A stretch of 5,849 bases of DNA from NCBI GenBank assembly GCA_947168785.1, contig CAMVNL010000170.1:1-5849 (forward strand), given 5' to 3'. The translations under genes and the position numbers were made by a program. The stretch comes from an uncultured Clostridia bacterium. Its GTDB lineage: Bacteria > Bacillota > Clostridia > Oscillospirales > Acutalibacteraceae. The number at the start of each line of letters is the position of its first letter. Position 1 is the stretch's first letter. Of this stretch, positions 1-5,342 are shown piece by piece. Under the pieces are notes generated by a model. That model did no database searches. It had not been told where the DNA came from and worked only from the letters and a program-made list of their open reading frames with translations.

Positions 1-822
1 CATCCGGTAGGGGACGAACGTGTCGTCCTCCCCGTGGATAAACAGCGTGGGCGTGACGGATCTTGCCACCGCGTCAACAGGGCTGCATTTTTTGAAATCC
101 CATTTCAGGAAGAGCTTTGCGTAGAGATTGGCGGCGGGAAGGAAGGGATAGGTCGGCAGGTGGAGGATCTGACCGATCTGCTCGCTGAATTCCTCCCAGG
201 CGGTGGTATAGCCGCAGTCCGCCACCGCGCATTTGACGTTGGGCGGCAGCGGTTCGCCGGTGACCAGCATGGTGGTGGCCGCGCCCATGGAGCAGCCGTG
301 GACCAGGATCTCCGCCTCCGGATCGCAGGAAATGATATAGTTGATCCATTCAATCACGTCATAGCGTTCATAATAACCGAAGGTGGTGTGCAGGTGCCTG
401 TCGCTGCGGTGCCCGCGCATATAGGGGAACAGCGTGTTGAACCCCTTCATGGCGTAATGATGCCCCTGCTTTGCCATGGTGCGGGGGCGGCTGGAATAGC
501 CGTGTACGAGCACCGCCCATTTGTGAGAGGGCTCTTTGTTCCGGATGACCGCGGCGTGGATCTTCTCGTTTTTGCCGGTGATCAGCACCGTATCCCCATT
601 GTAGGATGCGACGTACCAGTCGTCCGCCGCCTTATAGACGTCATTGGTGAGATAGCGGCGCAAATTGCCGGGATCGTTGAGGGGTTCTGCGGGACCGTGA
701 TTGAGATACAGCCTTCCCAGCACGCCTTCGCAAATGACCGCGCCGGAGGCAAAGAGCGCTCCCGCGCCGGCCGCTGCCGCGACGCCGAGGGCTTTGACAG
801 CGTTCTTTCCGGATTGATTCAT
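1..822 (-). CDS. alpha/beta hydrolase (FrsA/YqkD-like, COG1073 type), membrane-anchored or exported, 3' end missing
   Basis: This is a serine hydrolase of the alpha/beta fold; 274 residues are present and the reading frame runs off the window edge. Seen in the sequence: an oxyanion-hole motif VHGYSS (about residues 106-111), a nucleophile elbow G-C-S-M-G (176-180, Ser178) and the acid strand HGEDDTFVP (263-271, catalytic Asp probably 267). The catalytic His would lie beyond the edge. Residues 8-31 are Ala/Gly-rich and hydrophobic after a short Lys-containing head, which suggests a signal anchor or signal peptide; no convincing lipobox is present. The start is ATG at 822, with AGGAAG six bases upstream. 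It lies 34 nt after the cohesin-dockerin gene on the same strand with no terminator or promoter between, so the two are probably cotranscribed. The family includes esterases, thioesterases and peptidases, and the substrate cannot be told from sequence. Confidence 0.88.
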   Translation of the reverse strand, partial: MNQSGKNAVKALGVAAAAGAGALFASGAVICEGVLGRLYLNHGPAEPLNDPGNLRRYLTNDVYKAADDWYVASYNGDTVLITGKNEKIHAAVIRNKEPSHKWAVLVHGYSSRPRTMAKQGHHYAMKGFNTLFPYMRGHRSDRHLHTTFGYYERYDVIEWINYIISCDPEAEILVHGCSMGAATTMLVTGEPLPPNVKCAVADCGYTTAWEEFSEQIGQILHLPTYPFLPAANLYAKLFLKWDFKKCSPVDAVARSVTPTLFIHGEDDTFVPYRM

Positions 823-856
823 GGGTAACTTCCTTTCTGTGTTGTCTTAATGCGGT

Positions 857-1546
857 TCAAAGTGTTTCCAGTTTGACGGAGGCTCTCAGAATCCGTCTCG
901 CGTCGGCGGAGGATACGCTCCCGTCGCCGTCCGTATCGGCCAGTAAAAACGAAATAGCGTTCAGCGTTTCAAGCCTCACGGAAGCCCGCAGCGCGAGCCT
1001 TGCGTCAGCCGGCGTCACGTTTCCGTCCATGTCTACGTCGCCGGAAAAATAAACTTCCTCCGGCGCTCCGCCGCCGCCCAGTGAAACGGTCGCCCCGCGG
1101 CAGGGAACGGCAGCGCTTTCCGTGACGGCGCCTGTCGGGCTTTGCGACAGGTACAGCGTTCGGATGGCAAGGCTGAAATCGGCGGCCCTGCCGGCGGCAT
1201 TCTCCTTTACGGTAAAACTCAGACGAACGAGGTCGCCCGTCATGGTTTGCAGAGAAGCGCAGTTGATCAGTACGGTATCGGTGGAACCGGGGCGCAGCCT
1301 GACGTCCGTCTCGCCGTCCTGCTGTCCCGTGACGCCGATGCCCTCTTTGAAGGTGAGCAGATTACTGTTGAATTGCACCAGCAGCTGCGCGGAGGTGACG
1401 TACAGCTGATTGGCGCTGACGGTGACAAAGACGGTACCGCCGTTTTTTACGGCGGCAAGGGACAGCGAACCCCCGGCGGCGGAGGCCGGAAGCATGAAGA
1501 TAACGGTCCATAAGGCGGCAAGCAGACAGCAAAGCAGCTTTTTCAT
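857..1546 (-). CDS. secreted cohesin-domain protein with C-terminal type I dockerin pair
   Basis: A 229-residue exported protein. Residues 1-23 form a classical signal peptide (KK, hydrophobic core, cleavage near ASA|A). Residues about 27-155 match a cohesin-like beta-sandwich: strands rich in V-x-V, AQLLVQFNSNLLTF (53-66), and GDLVRLSFTVKENAAG (104-119). A Gly-rich linker (157-160) leads to two dockerin F-hand repeats at 169-195 and 203-229. Calcium ligands are visible in both: D170, D172, D174, N176, D181 and D204, D206, D208, S210, D215. In cellulosomes, dockerins bind cohesins on scaffold proteins; a small protein carrying both resembles adaptor scaffoldins such as ScaC of Ruminococcus flavefaciens. 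Many Clostridia, however, carry cohesin/dockerin proteins without a cellulosome, so the role is open. The start is ATG at 1546: an in-frame TGA sits two codons upstream, and GGAGG lies 13 nt away, which is rather far. It is the first gene of a probable operon with the downstream hydrolase. Confidence 0.85.
   Translation of the reverse strand: MKKLLCCLLAALWTVIFMLPASAAGGSLSLAAVKNGGTVFVTVSANQLYVTSAQLLVQFNSNLLTFKEGIGVTGQQDGETDVRLRPGSTDTVLINCASLQTMTGDLVRLSFTVKENAAGRAADFSLAIRTLYLSQSPTGAVTESAAVPCRGATVSLGGGGAPEEVYFSGDVDMDGNVTPADARLALRASVRLETLNAISFLLADTDGDGSVSSADARRILRASVKLETL
860..940 (-). repeat. dockerin repeat 2 (protein-level repeat)
   Basis: Second calcium-binding dockerin segment (residues 203-229), ending the protein with RASVKLETL. 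It repeats the RASVRLETL ending of the first copy. The DNA of the two copies has diverged at many synonymous positions, so this is an old repeat kept by selection on the protein. Confidence 0.8.
962..1042 (-). repeat. dockerin repeat 1 (protein-level repeat)
   Basis: First calcium-binding dockerin segment (residues 169-195): D-x-D-x-D-G-N loop followed by PADARLALRASVRLETL helix. Eight residues separate it from repeat 2. Together they form the usual two-F-hand dockerin. Confidence 0.8.
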
Positions 1547-1586
1547 TCCTCAGCAAAGTCCTCCGATCAAAAAAAGTCTTGATTTA

Positions 1587-1614
1587 AGTATAACAAAAAA
1601 AAGAATTTATGCAA
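1587..1614 (-). promoter_or_regulatory. sigma-A-type promoter for the cohesin-dockerin/hydrolase pair
   Basis: On the minus strand there is TTGCAT (1614-1609), a 16-bp spacer, then TATACT (1592-1587). A TG dinucleotide one base upstream makes an extended -10. Transcription would start near 1580, giving a leader of about 35 nt before the ATG at 1546. The T-run within the spacer is typical of Firmicute promoters. Found by eye only. Confidence 0.65.
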
Positions 1615-1659
1615 GCCTTTCTTGCAGTTTTCAAAGAGGGTCGCCTTGAAAAAATGATA

Positions 1660-1688
1660 TTGCAAAAGCGCGCCCGGTATGTTATAAT
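1660..1688 (+). promoter_or_regulatory. sigma-A-type promoter for the LCP gene
   Basis: TTGCAA (1660-1665), a 17-bp spacer and a perfect TATAAT (1683-1688) with an upstream TG, that is, an extended -10. The expected start is near 1695, giving a leader of about 33 nt. It is divergent from the promoter at 1587-1614; the two -35 boxes lie about 46 bp apart. Confidence 0.8.
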
Positions 1689-1714
1689 CATTAAAAATGA
1701 ACTCCTGACGAATA

Positions 1715-1722
1715 AAAGGTGA
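1715..1722 (+). promoter_or_regulatory. ribosome binding site that sets the LCP start at 1728
   Basis: AAAGGTGA lies five bases before ATG 1728. A GTG at 1719 is in frame but falls inside this Shine-Dalgarno sequence and has no good site of its own, so ATG 1728 is preferred. Confidence 0.75.
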
Positions 1723-1727
1723 ACGAT

Positions 1728-2699
1728 ATGGCTGACAGAAGAAAAAAAAGGAAAAAGGGATTCGGTCTGATCATCTTTCTGCTTCTGATTCTTTTGATGG
1801 GTGGAGGGCTGTTCTTCGTAGCGAATCACTATCTCAGCAAAATCAATCGGGTGCAGGAGGTTGTGCCCGTTTCCGAAGATTTTGAAACCGAAGAAAATGA
1901 AGGCCTCGATGAGATGGCCCCCGAAGACGTGGAATGGGGTGAGATCGCGCCGCTGATGGACGACGATCTGCTCAATATCCTTCTGGTCGGCCAGGACCGC
2001 CGTCCGGGGGAGGGAAGGCAGCGTTCCGATACCATGATCGTTTGCAGCATCAACGCAAAGACCAAAAAAATCGCCATGATCTCCTTCCTGCGCGACCTTT
2101 ACGTGCAGATCCCCGGTCATTCGGATAACCGTCTGAACGCGGCCTACGTATTCGGCGGCTTCCCGCTGCTGAAGGATACCCTGAAAACAAACTTCGGTAT
2201 TACGGTGGACGGCTGCTTTGAAGTGGATTTCAACGGATTTACCGCGCTGATCGATGAAATCAACGGGGTGGATATCAGCCTGACCGCTGCGGAAGCAAGA
2301 GTCGTCGGCGGCGGCACGGTGGAAGGCGAGAACCATCTGAACGGCGAGCTGGCGCTGAGATACGCCCGTATCCGTAAAATCGACAGCGACTTCCAGCGGA
2401 CGAACCGTCAGCGCAAGGTTTTGCTGGCTTGCTATGAAAAGGTCAAACGCAGCAGCCTGAAGGATATGCTCAGTCTGTTGGATCAGTCCCTGCCCTATCT
2501 TACCACCGATATGAGCAACACCCAGATCTATGCGATCATGACGAAACTCTTTTCACTCTTCGGCAAGGTGGAGATCAACACCTACCACATCCCGCCGGAC
2601 GGCACCTATACCAACGTGTATATCCGCGGTATGGCGGTGCTCTATCCGGATCTGAAGGCGATCCGCGATATTCTTGCCGATCAGTATATGCCCTTCTGA
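1728..2699 (+). CDS. LytR-CpsA-Psr (LCP) family cell-wall glycopolymer ligase
   Basis: LCP enzymes move teichoic acid, capsule or other glycopolymers from undecaprenyl-phosphate carriers onto peptidoglycan, outside the membrane. The 323-residue product has a very basic cytoplasmic head (residues 2-10), one membrane segment (about 11-31), an acidic linker rich in Glu/Asp (43-80) and an LCP domain from about 82. Family motifs seen: LLVGQDRR (85-92), RSDTM (99-103), SFLRDLYVQIPG (119-130), NRLNAAY (134-140), DFNGFTALIDEINGVDI (167-183) and the RYARIRKIDSDFQRTNRQRK block (211-230). These contain the Arg and Asp residues known to hold the polyprenyl pyrophosphate and metal. Length and topology are normal for the family. 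It is transcribed alone from the promoter at 1660 to the terminator at 2718. Which glycopolymer it handles cannot be told. Paralogues such as TagT/U/V differ little in sequence, so no gene symbol is given. Confidence 0.93.
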   Translation: MADRRKKRKKGFGLIIFLLLILLMGGGLFFVANHYLSKINRVQEVVPVSEDFETEENEGLDEMAPEDVEWGEIAPLMDDDLLNILLVGQDRRPGEGRQRSDTMIVCSINAKTKKIAMISFLRDLYVQIPGHSDNRLNAAYVFGGFPLLKDTLKTNFGITVDGCFEVDFNGFTALIDEINGVDISLTAAEARVVGGGTVEGENHLNGELALRYARIRKIDSDFQRTNRQRKVLLACYEKVKRSSLKDMLSLLDQSLPYLTTDMSNTQIYAIMTKLFSLFGKVEINTYHIPPDGTYTNVYIRGMAVLYPDLKAIRDILADQYMPF

Positions 2700-2717
2700 G
2701 ATTGATCCGAAACGTTA

Positions 2718-2763
2718 ACCGAAGCGGCCGCAGAAGGCGTGACCGCTTCGGTCATTATTTTTT
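2718..2763 (+). terminator. intrinsic terminator after the LCP gene
   Basis: A perfect 10-bp stem, ACCGAAGCGG (2718-2727) with CCGCTTCGGT (2743-2752), has a 15-nt loop and is followed by CATTA and a run of six T (2758-2763). It starts 19 nt after the LCP stop. The five bases between stem and T-run may weaken it. It ends only 20 nt before the rhamnosidase start. Confidence 0.85.
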
Positions 2764-2769
2764 CATTGC

Positions 2770-2776
2770 AAAGGAG
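2770..2776 (+). promoter_or_regulatory. ribosome binding site that sets the GH78 start at 2784
   Basis: AAAGGAG lies seven bases before ATG 2784. The longer in-frame option, GTG 2739, begins inside the terminator hairpin and would add 15 residues of no family resemblance, so it is rejected. Confidence 0.88.
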
Positions 2777-2783
2777 ACCGGCT

Positions 2784-5141
2784 ATGTTCTTTTCACAGCG
2801 TTTTTTCCGGGCGACGGATGAACTGAACACTTATGAAAAACACGTTAACGCGCCGTTTGTGAGAAAGGTGTATTCTCTTCACGGCGTTACGGCGGCGGAG
2901 GTGTCCGTCGGCGCCACCGGCTTTTACGACTTGTTCGTCAACGGCAAAAAGATCACCAAGGGCCTGCTGGCCCCTTACATTACAAACCCCGACGACGCGG
3001 TTTATTTTGACCGGTATGACGTGACGGGTTGTCTGTCGGAAGGGGAGAACGCCTTTGGGCTGATGCTGGGCAACGGGATGAAGAACTGCCCCGGCGGCCG
3101 GGTGTGGGATTTTGATATCGCCCGGTTCCGCGGCGCGCCGTCCTTCGCCTTTGCCCTGACGGTGACCTATGCCGACGGCAGGAAGGAGACCTTCGAGGCG
3201 GACGGGAGCTTCCGCTGCGCCCCGTCGCCTATCCTCTTTGATGACCTGCGCAGCGGCTGTTTTTACGACGCGAATCTGGAGCAGCCCGGCTGGTGCAGCC
3301 CCGGCTTTGACGACAGCTGCTGGGCATGCGTCAAGCCTGCGGAGACGCCCCGGGGAGAATTCCGCGAATGTCAGGCGGATCCCATCGTCGTCACGCAGGA
3401 GCGCGCTCCGGCGGAAGTGTTTGAAGGCGTGCTGTCCACGGATTTCGGCAACCGGGAAAATATGCGGCTGGATACCCAGTACAAATTTGACGTCCGCGGG
3501 AAACAGGGGACCGTCTACGATTTCGGCGTGAACACGGCCGGCATCATCCGCCTGAAAATCCACGGCGAAAAGGGGCAGCGGATCCTCATTCAGCTCTGCG
3601 AGCACCGGAAGACCAACGGCGAGATCGCCAACGCCAGCATCGGCTCCTTCTATCCCGACGGCTACTGCCAGACGGTGCTGTATATCTGTAAAGGTGAAGG
3701 GGAGGAGGTCTTTGAGCCGCCCTTCACCTATATGGGCTTCCGTTACGCGGTGGTCCACGGGCTGACGCCGGAACAGGCCGTGCCTGAGACGCTGACCATG
3801 CTGGTTGCCAACTCCGACCTGAAAACAAGGGCGGATTTTGACTGCTCCGACGGGACCATGAACACCTTGCGGGACATGGTGCGCCGCAGCGACCTGGCCA
3901 ATTTCTGGTATTTCCCCACCGACTGCCCCCACCGGGAGAAAAACGGCTGGACCGGCGACGCCGCCGTTTCCGCGGAGCGCACGGTGCTGATGTATACCCC
4001 GGAAAAGAGCTATCTGGAATGGCTTTCCAATATCTGCAAGGCCCAGCGGCTGAAGGGAGACATCCCCGGCATCATTCCCACCGGCGGATGGGGCTACGCG
4101 TGGGGCGACGGCCCCGCCTGGGATAACGTGCTGTCGGAGATTCCCTGGCAGATGTATCGCCTGAGGGGCGACCTCTCTGCCGCAGGCCTGTGCAAAGAAT
4201 CCCTGTTGCGGTATCTCTCCTGCATCTGGCAGATGCGCCGCCCGGACGGATTGGTGGACGCGGGCCTCGGCGACTGGCTGCAGCCCGGCAAGAGCGCCGG
4301 CGGTCATATCGTCCCCAACGAGCTGACAAGCAGCATCATGTGTATGTATATCGCCTGGAAATCCGCCCGGATGTTTGACGCGCTGGGGCTGGAACCCCAC
4401 CGCGACTTTGCGGACCGGATGGCGAAGGATTTCCGCGAGGCAATCCGCAGGACGCAGATCGATTACTGCACCATGACCGCCCGCGCCCGCTGCCAGACGG
4501 CGCAGGCCATGTGCATCTATTATGGCGTGTTTGACGACGCCGAAAAGCCTGCCGCCTGCCGGTCGCTGGTGGAGATGATCCACGAAAAGGGCGACCATTT
4601 CGATACCGGTATGCTGGGCGTGCGCGTGATCTTCCACGTGCTGTCCGACTGCGGCGAAGGGGCGCTGGCCTACCGCATGATCACCCGGGAGGACTGGCCC
4701 TCCTACGGCTCCATGATCCGTCAGGGGCTCACCACGCTGGGGGAGGATTTCCTGCCGGAGGAGGATTGGGACACCCCCGCCTCCCTGGACCACCACTTCA
4801 TGGGCGATATCTCCAACTGGTTCCTGCAGAAAGTGGTAGGTATTCGCGTCAACCCGCGGCTCACCGGCCCGGAGGAGATCGACGTGACGCCGGATTTCCT
4901 GCCACAGCTCACCTACGCAAAAGGGCATTATGACGCAGTCGGCGGAACGATCTCCGTTCACTGGTATCGAGAGAAGGACGCCGTGATGCTTGTGATCGAC
5001 TGCCCGGAGGCCCTGCACGGCTATATCGAGCTGCCCGCCGGTTATGTGTTCGACAAGAGCGACGACACCTACTGCAACCTCCACGGTTCCAAACGCATCC
5101 CGTTGAAAGCAGGGAATTGGAAGGCTGTGAAAGTGGGATAA
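2784..5141 (+). CDS. GH78 alpha-L-rhamnosidase, cytoplasmic
   Basis: This enzyme removes terminal alpha-L-rhamnose from oligosaccharides or plant glycosides by an inverting mechanism. The 785-residue product has the GH78 domain order: an N-terminal rhamnosidase beta-domain (about 25-195, with ATGFYDLFVNGKKITKGLLAP), a second beta-sandwich (about 210-325, with VYDFGVNTAGIIRLKIHG and FTYMGFRYAVVHG), an (alpha/alpha)6 catalytic barrel (about 345-685) and a C-terminal beta-domain (about 686-785). The signature DCPHREKNGWTGDA (380-393) places D380, E385 and D392 at the same spacing as D567, E572 and D579 of Bacillus sp. GL1 RhaB; E654 in TTLGED is the likely partner of RhaB E841. There is no signal peptide, so the substrate is probably imported. 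No promoter is visible between the terminator and the start. A structured spacer and a GH39-type gene follow on the same strand, suggesting joint use of a rhamnose-containing plant glycan. Confidence 0.93.
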   Translation: MFFSQRFFRATDELNTYEKHVNAPFVRKVYSLHGVTAAEVSVGATGFYDLFVNGKKITKGLLAPYITNPDDAVYFDRYDVTGCLSEGENAFGLMLGNGMKNCPGGRVWDFDIARFRGAPSFAFALTVTYADGRKETFEADGSFRCAPSPILFDDLRSGCFYDANLEQPGWCSPGFDDSCWACVKPAETPRGEFRECQADPIVVTQERAPAEVFEGVLSTDFGNRENMRLDTQYKFDVRGKQGTVYDFGVNTAGIIRLKIHGEKGQRILIQLCEHRKTNGEIANASIGSFYPDGYCQTVLYICKGEGEEVFEPPFTYMGFRYAVVHGLTPEQAVPETLTMLVANSDLKTRADFDCSDGTMNTLRDMVRRSDLANFWYFPTDCPHREKNGWTGDAAVSAERTVLMYTPEKSYLEWLSNICKAQRLKGDIPGIIPTGGWGYAWGDGPAWDNVLSEIPWQMYRLRGDLSAAGLCKESLLRYLSCIWQMRRPDGLVDAGLGDWLQPGKSAGGHIVPNELTSSIMCMYIAWKSARMFDALGLEPHRDFADRMAKDFREAIRRTQIDYCTMTARARCQTAQAMCIYYGVFDDAEKPAACRSLVEMIHEKGDHFDTGMLGVRVIFHVLSDCGEGALAYRMITREDWPSYGSMIRQGLTTLGEDFLPEEDWDTPASLDHHFMGDISNWFLQKVVGIRVNPRLTGPEEIDVTPDFLPQLTYAKGHYDAVGGTISVHWYREKDAVMLVIDCPEALHGYIELPAGYVFDKSDDTYCNLHGSKRIPLKAGNWKAVKVG

Positions 5142-5146
5142 ATATA

Positions 5147-5174
5147 GATTTGTCGGGATGATGCCCGACAAATC
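5147..5174. repeat. left-end perfect hairpin of the structured intergenic element
   Basis: GATTTGTCGGG (5147-5157) and CCCGACAAATC (5164-5174) form a perfect 11-bp inverted repeat around a 6-nt loop, beginning five bases after the rhamnosidase stop. No T-run follows on either strand, so it is not a standard terminator, although it could stabilise the 3' end of the mRNA. Confidence 0.85.
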
Positions 5175-5302
5175 CAGTCGCCAGTCGCGAGTCGCCAGTC
5201 TCCAGAAGTCCTCCGGACGATCCTGTGGAGAATCAAGGGAAAACTACTTTTCTCGCGACTGCGGCGCAACGCGCTGTTTCTGGCGACTGGCGACTGTTTG
5301 TC
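5167..5302. repeat. long-range inverted repeat across the element
   Basis: GACAAA-TC-CAGTCGCCAGTCGC (5167-5188) is complementary to the segment at 5283-5302, apart from a two-base bulge: 14 bp plus 6 bp of pairing. This long stem uses bases that also form the two end hairpins, so the long stem and the end hairpins exclude each other. Confidence 0.75.
5175..5205 (+). repeat. heptamer tandem repeat, about 4.4 copies of CAGTCGC
   Basis: The units are CAGTCGC, CAGTCGC, GAGTCGC, CAGTCTC and a partial CAG, with no spacing. Inverted exact copies (GCGACTG) occur at 5255-5261 and in tandem at 5283-5296. The pattern is like the short tandemly repeated heptamers known from other bacterial intergenic regions. 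Confidence 0.8.
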
Positions 5303-5322
5303 GCGCGTGCGGCGCGACAAAC
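5296..5322. repeat. right-end perfect hairpin of the structured intergenic element
   Basis: GTTTGTCGCGC (5296-5306) and GCGCGACAAAC (5312-5322) form a perfect 11-bp inverted repeat around a 5-nt loop, GTGCG. It stands 20 nt before the next start codon, leaving that gene's ribosome binding site (5332-5336) free. No T-run follows. Confidence 0.85.
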
Positions 5323-5342
5323 TACCAATTTGAGGAAACATC

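Larger units (their letters stand above)
5147..5322. mobile_element. candidate MITE-like or dispersed palindromic element
   Basis: This 176-bp non-coding block fills almost the whole gap between the rhamnosidase and the GH39-type gene. Both ends are perfect 11-bp hairpins (5147-5174 and 5296-5322) that share TTTGTCG and CGACAAA. The interior holds tandem and inverted copies of a CAGTCGC heptamer and further inverted pairs: 5182-5191 with 5252-5261, 5199-5204 with 5226-5231, and 5237-5243 with 5248-5254 (one G-U). The block is flanked by TA on each side (5145-5146 and 5323-5324), which would fit an IS630/Tc1-type target duplication but is only two bases. No convincing protein or promoter is seen inside. 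The structure is observed; the mobile origin is inferred and needs other genomic copies to confirm it. Confidence 0.5.

Noticed and set aside
34..828. Plus-strand open frame of 264 codons
   Set aside because: It is antisense to the alpha/beta hydrolase, whose GCSMG elbow, oxyanion motif and ribosome binding site are on the minus strand.
1584..2336. Minus-strand open frame of 250 codons overlapping the LCP gene and the promoter spacer
   Set aside because: The LCP motifs are clear on the plus strand; this frame has no family resemblance and would overlap both promoters.
2739..2783. Longer rhamnosidase start at GTG 2739
   Set aside because: It lies inside the terminator hairpin and lacks a ribosome binding site; ATG 2784 has AAAGGAG at good spacing.
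2842..2849. Second copy of ACGTTAAC, also present at 2712-2719, as a possible operator pair
   Set aside because: It is only eight bases, lies inside coding sequence and has no further symmetry; chance is a sufficient explanation.
2793..5171. Very long minus-strand open frame (792 codons) opposite the rhamnosidase
   Set aside because: The plus strand encodes a full GH78 enzyme with all motifs. The minus frame shows no recognised domain and is the expected antisense shadow of a GC-rich gene.
5147..5174. Intrinsic terminator for the rhamnosidase
   Set aside because: The hairpin is perfect, but no T-run follows on either strand, so it is recorded as a repeat instead.
5175..5205. CRISPR-like repeat array
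   Set aside because: The units are seven bases long with no spacers, so this is a simple tandem repeat.
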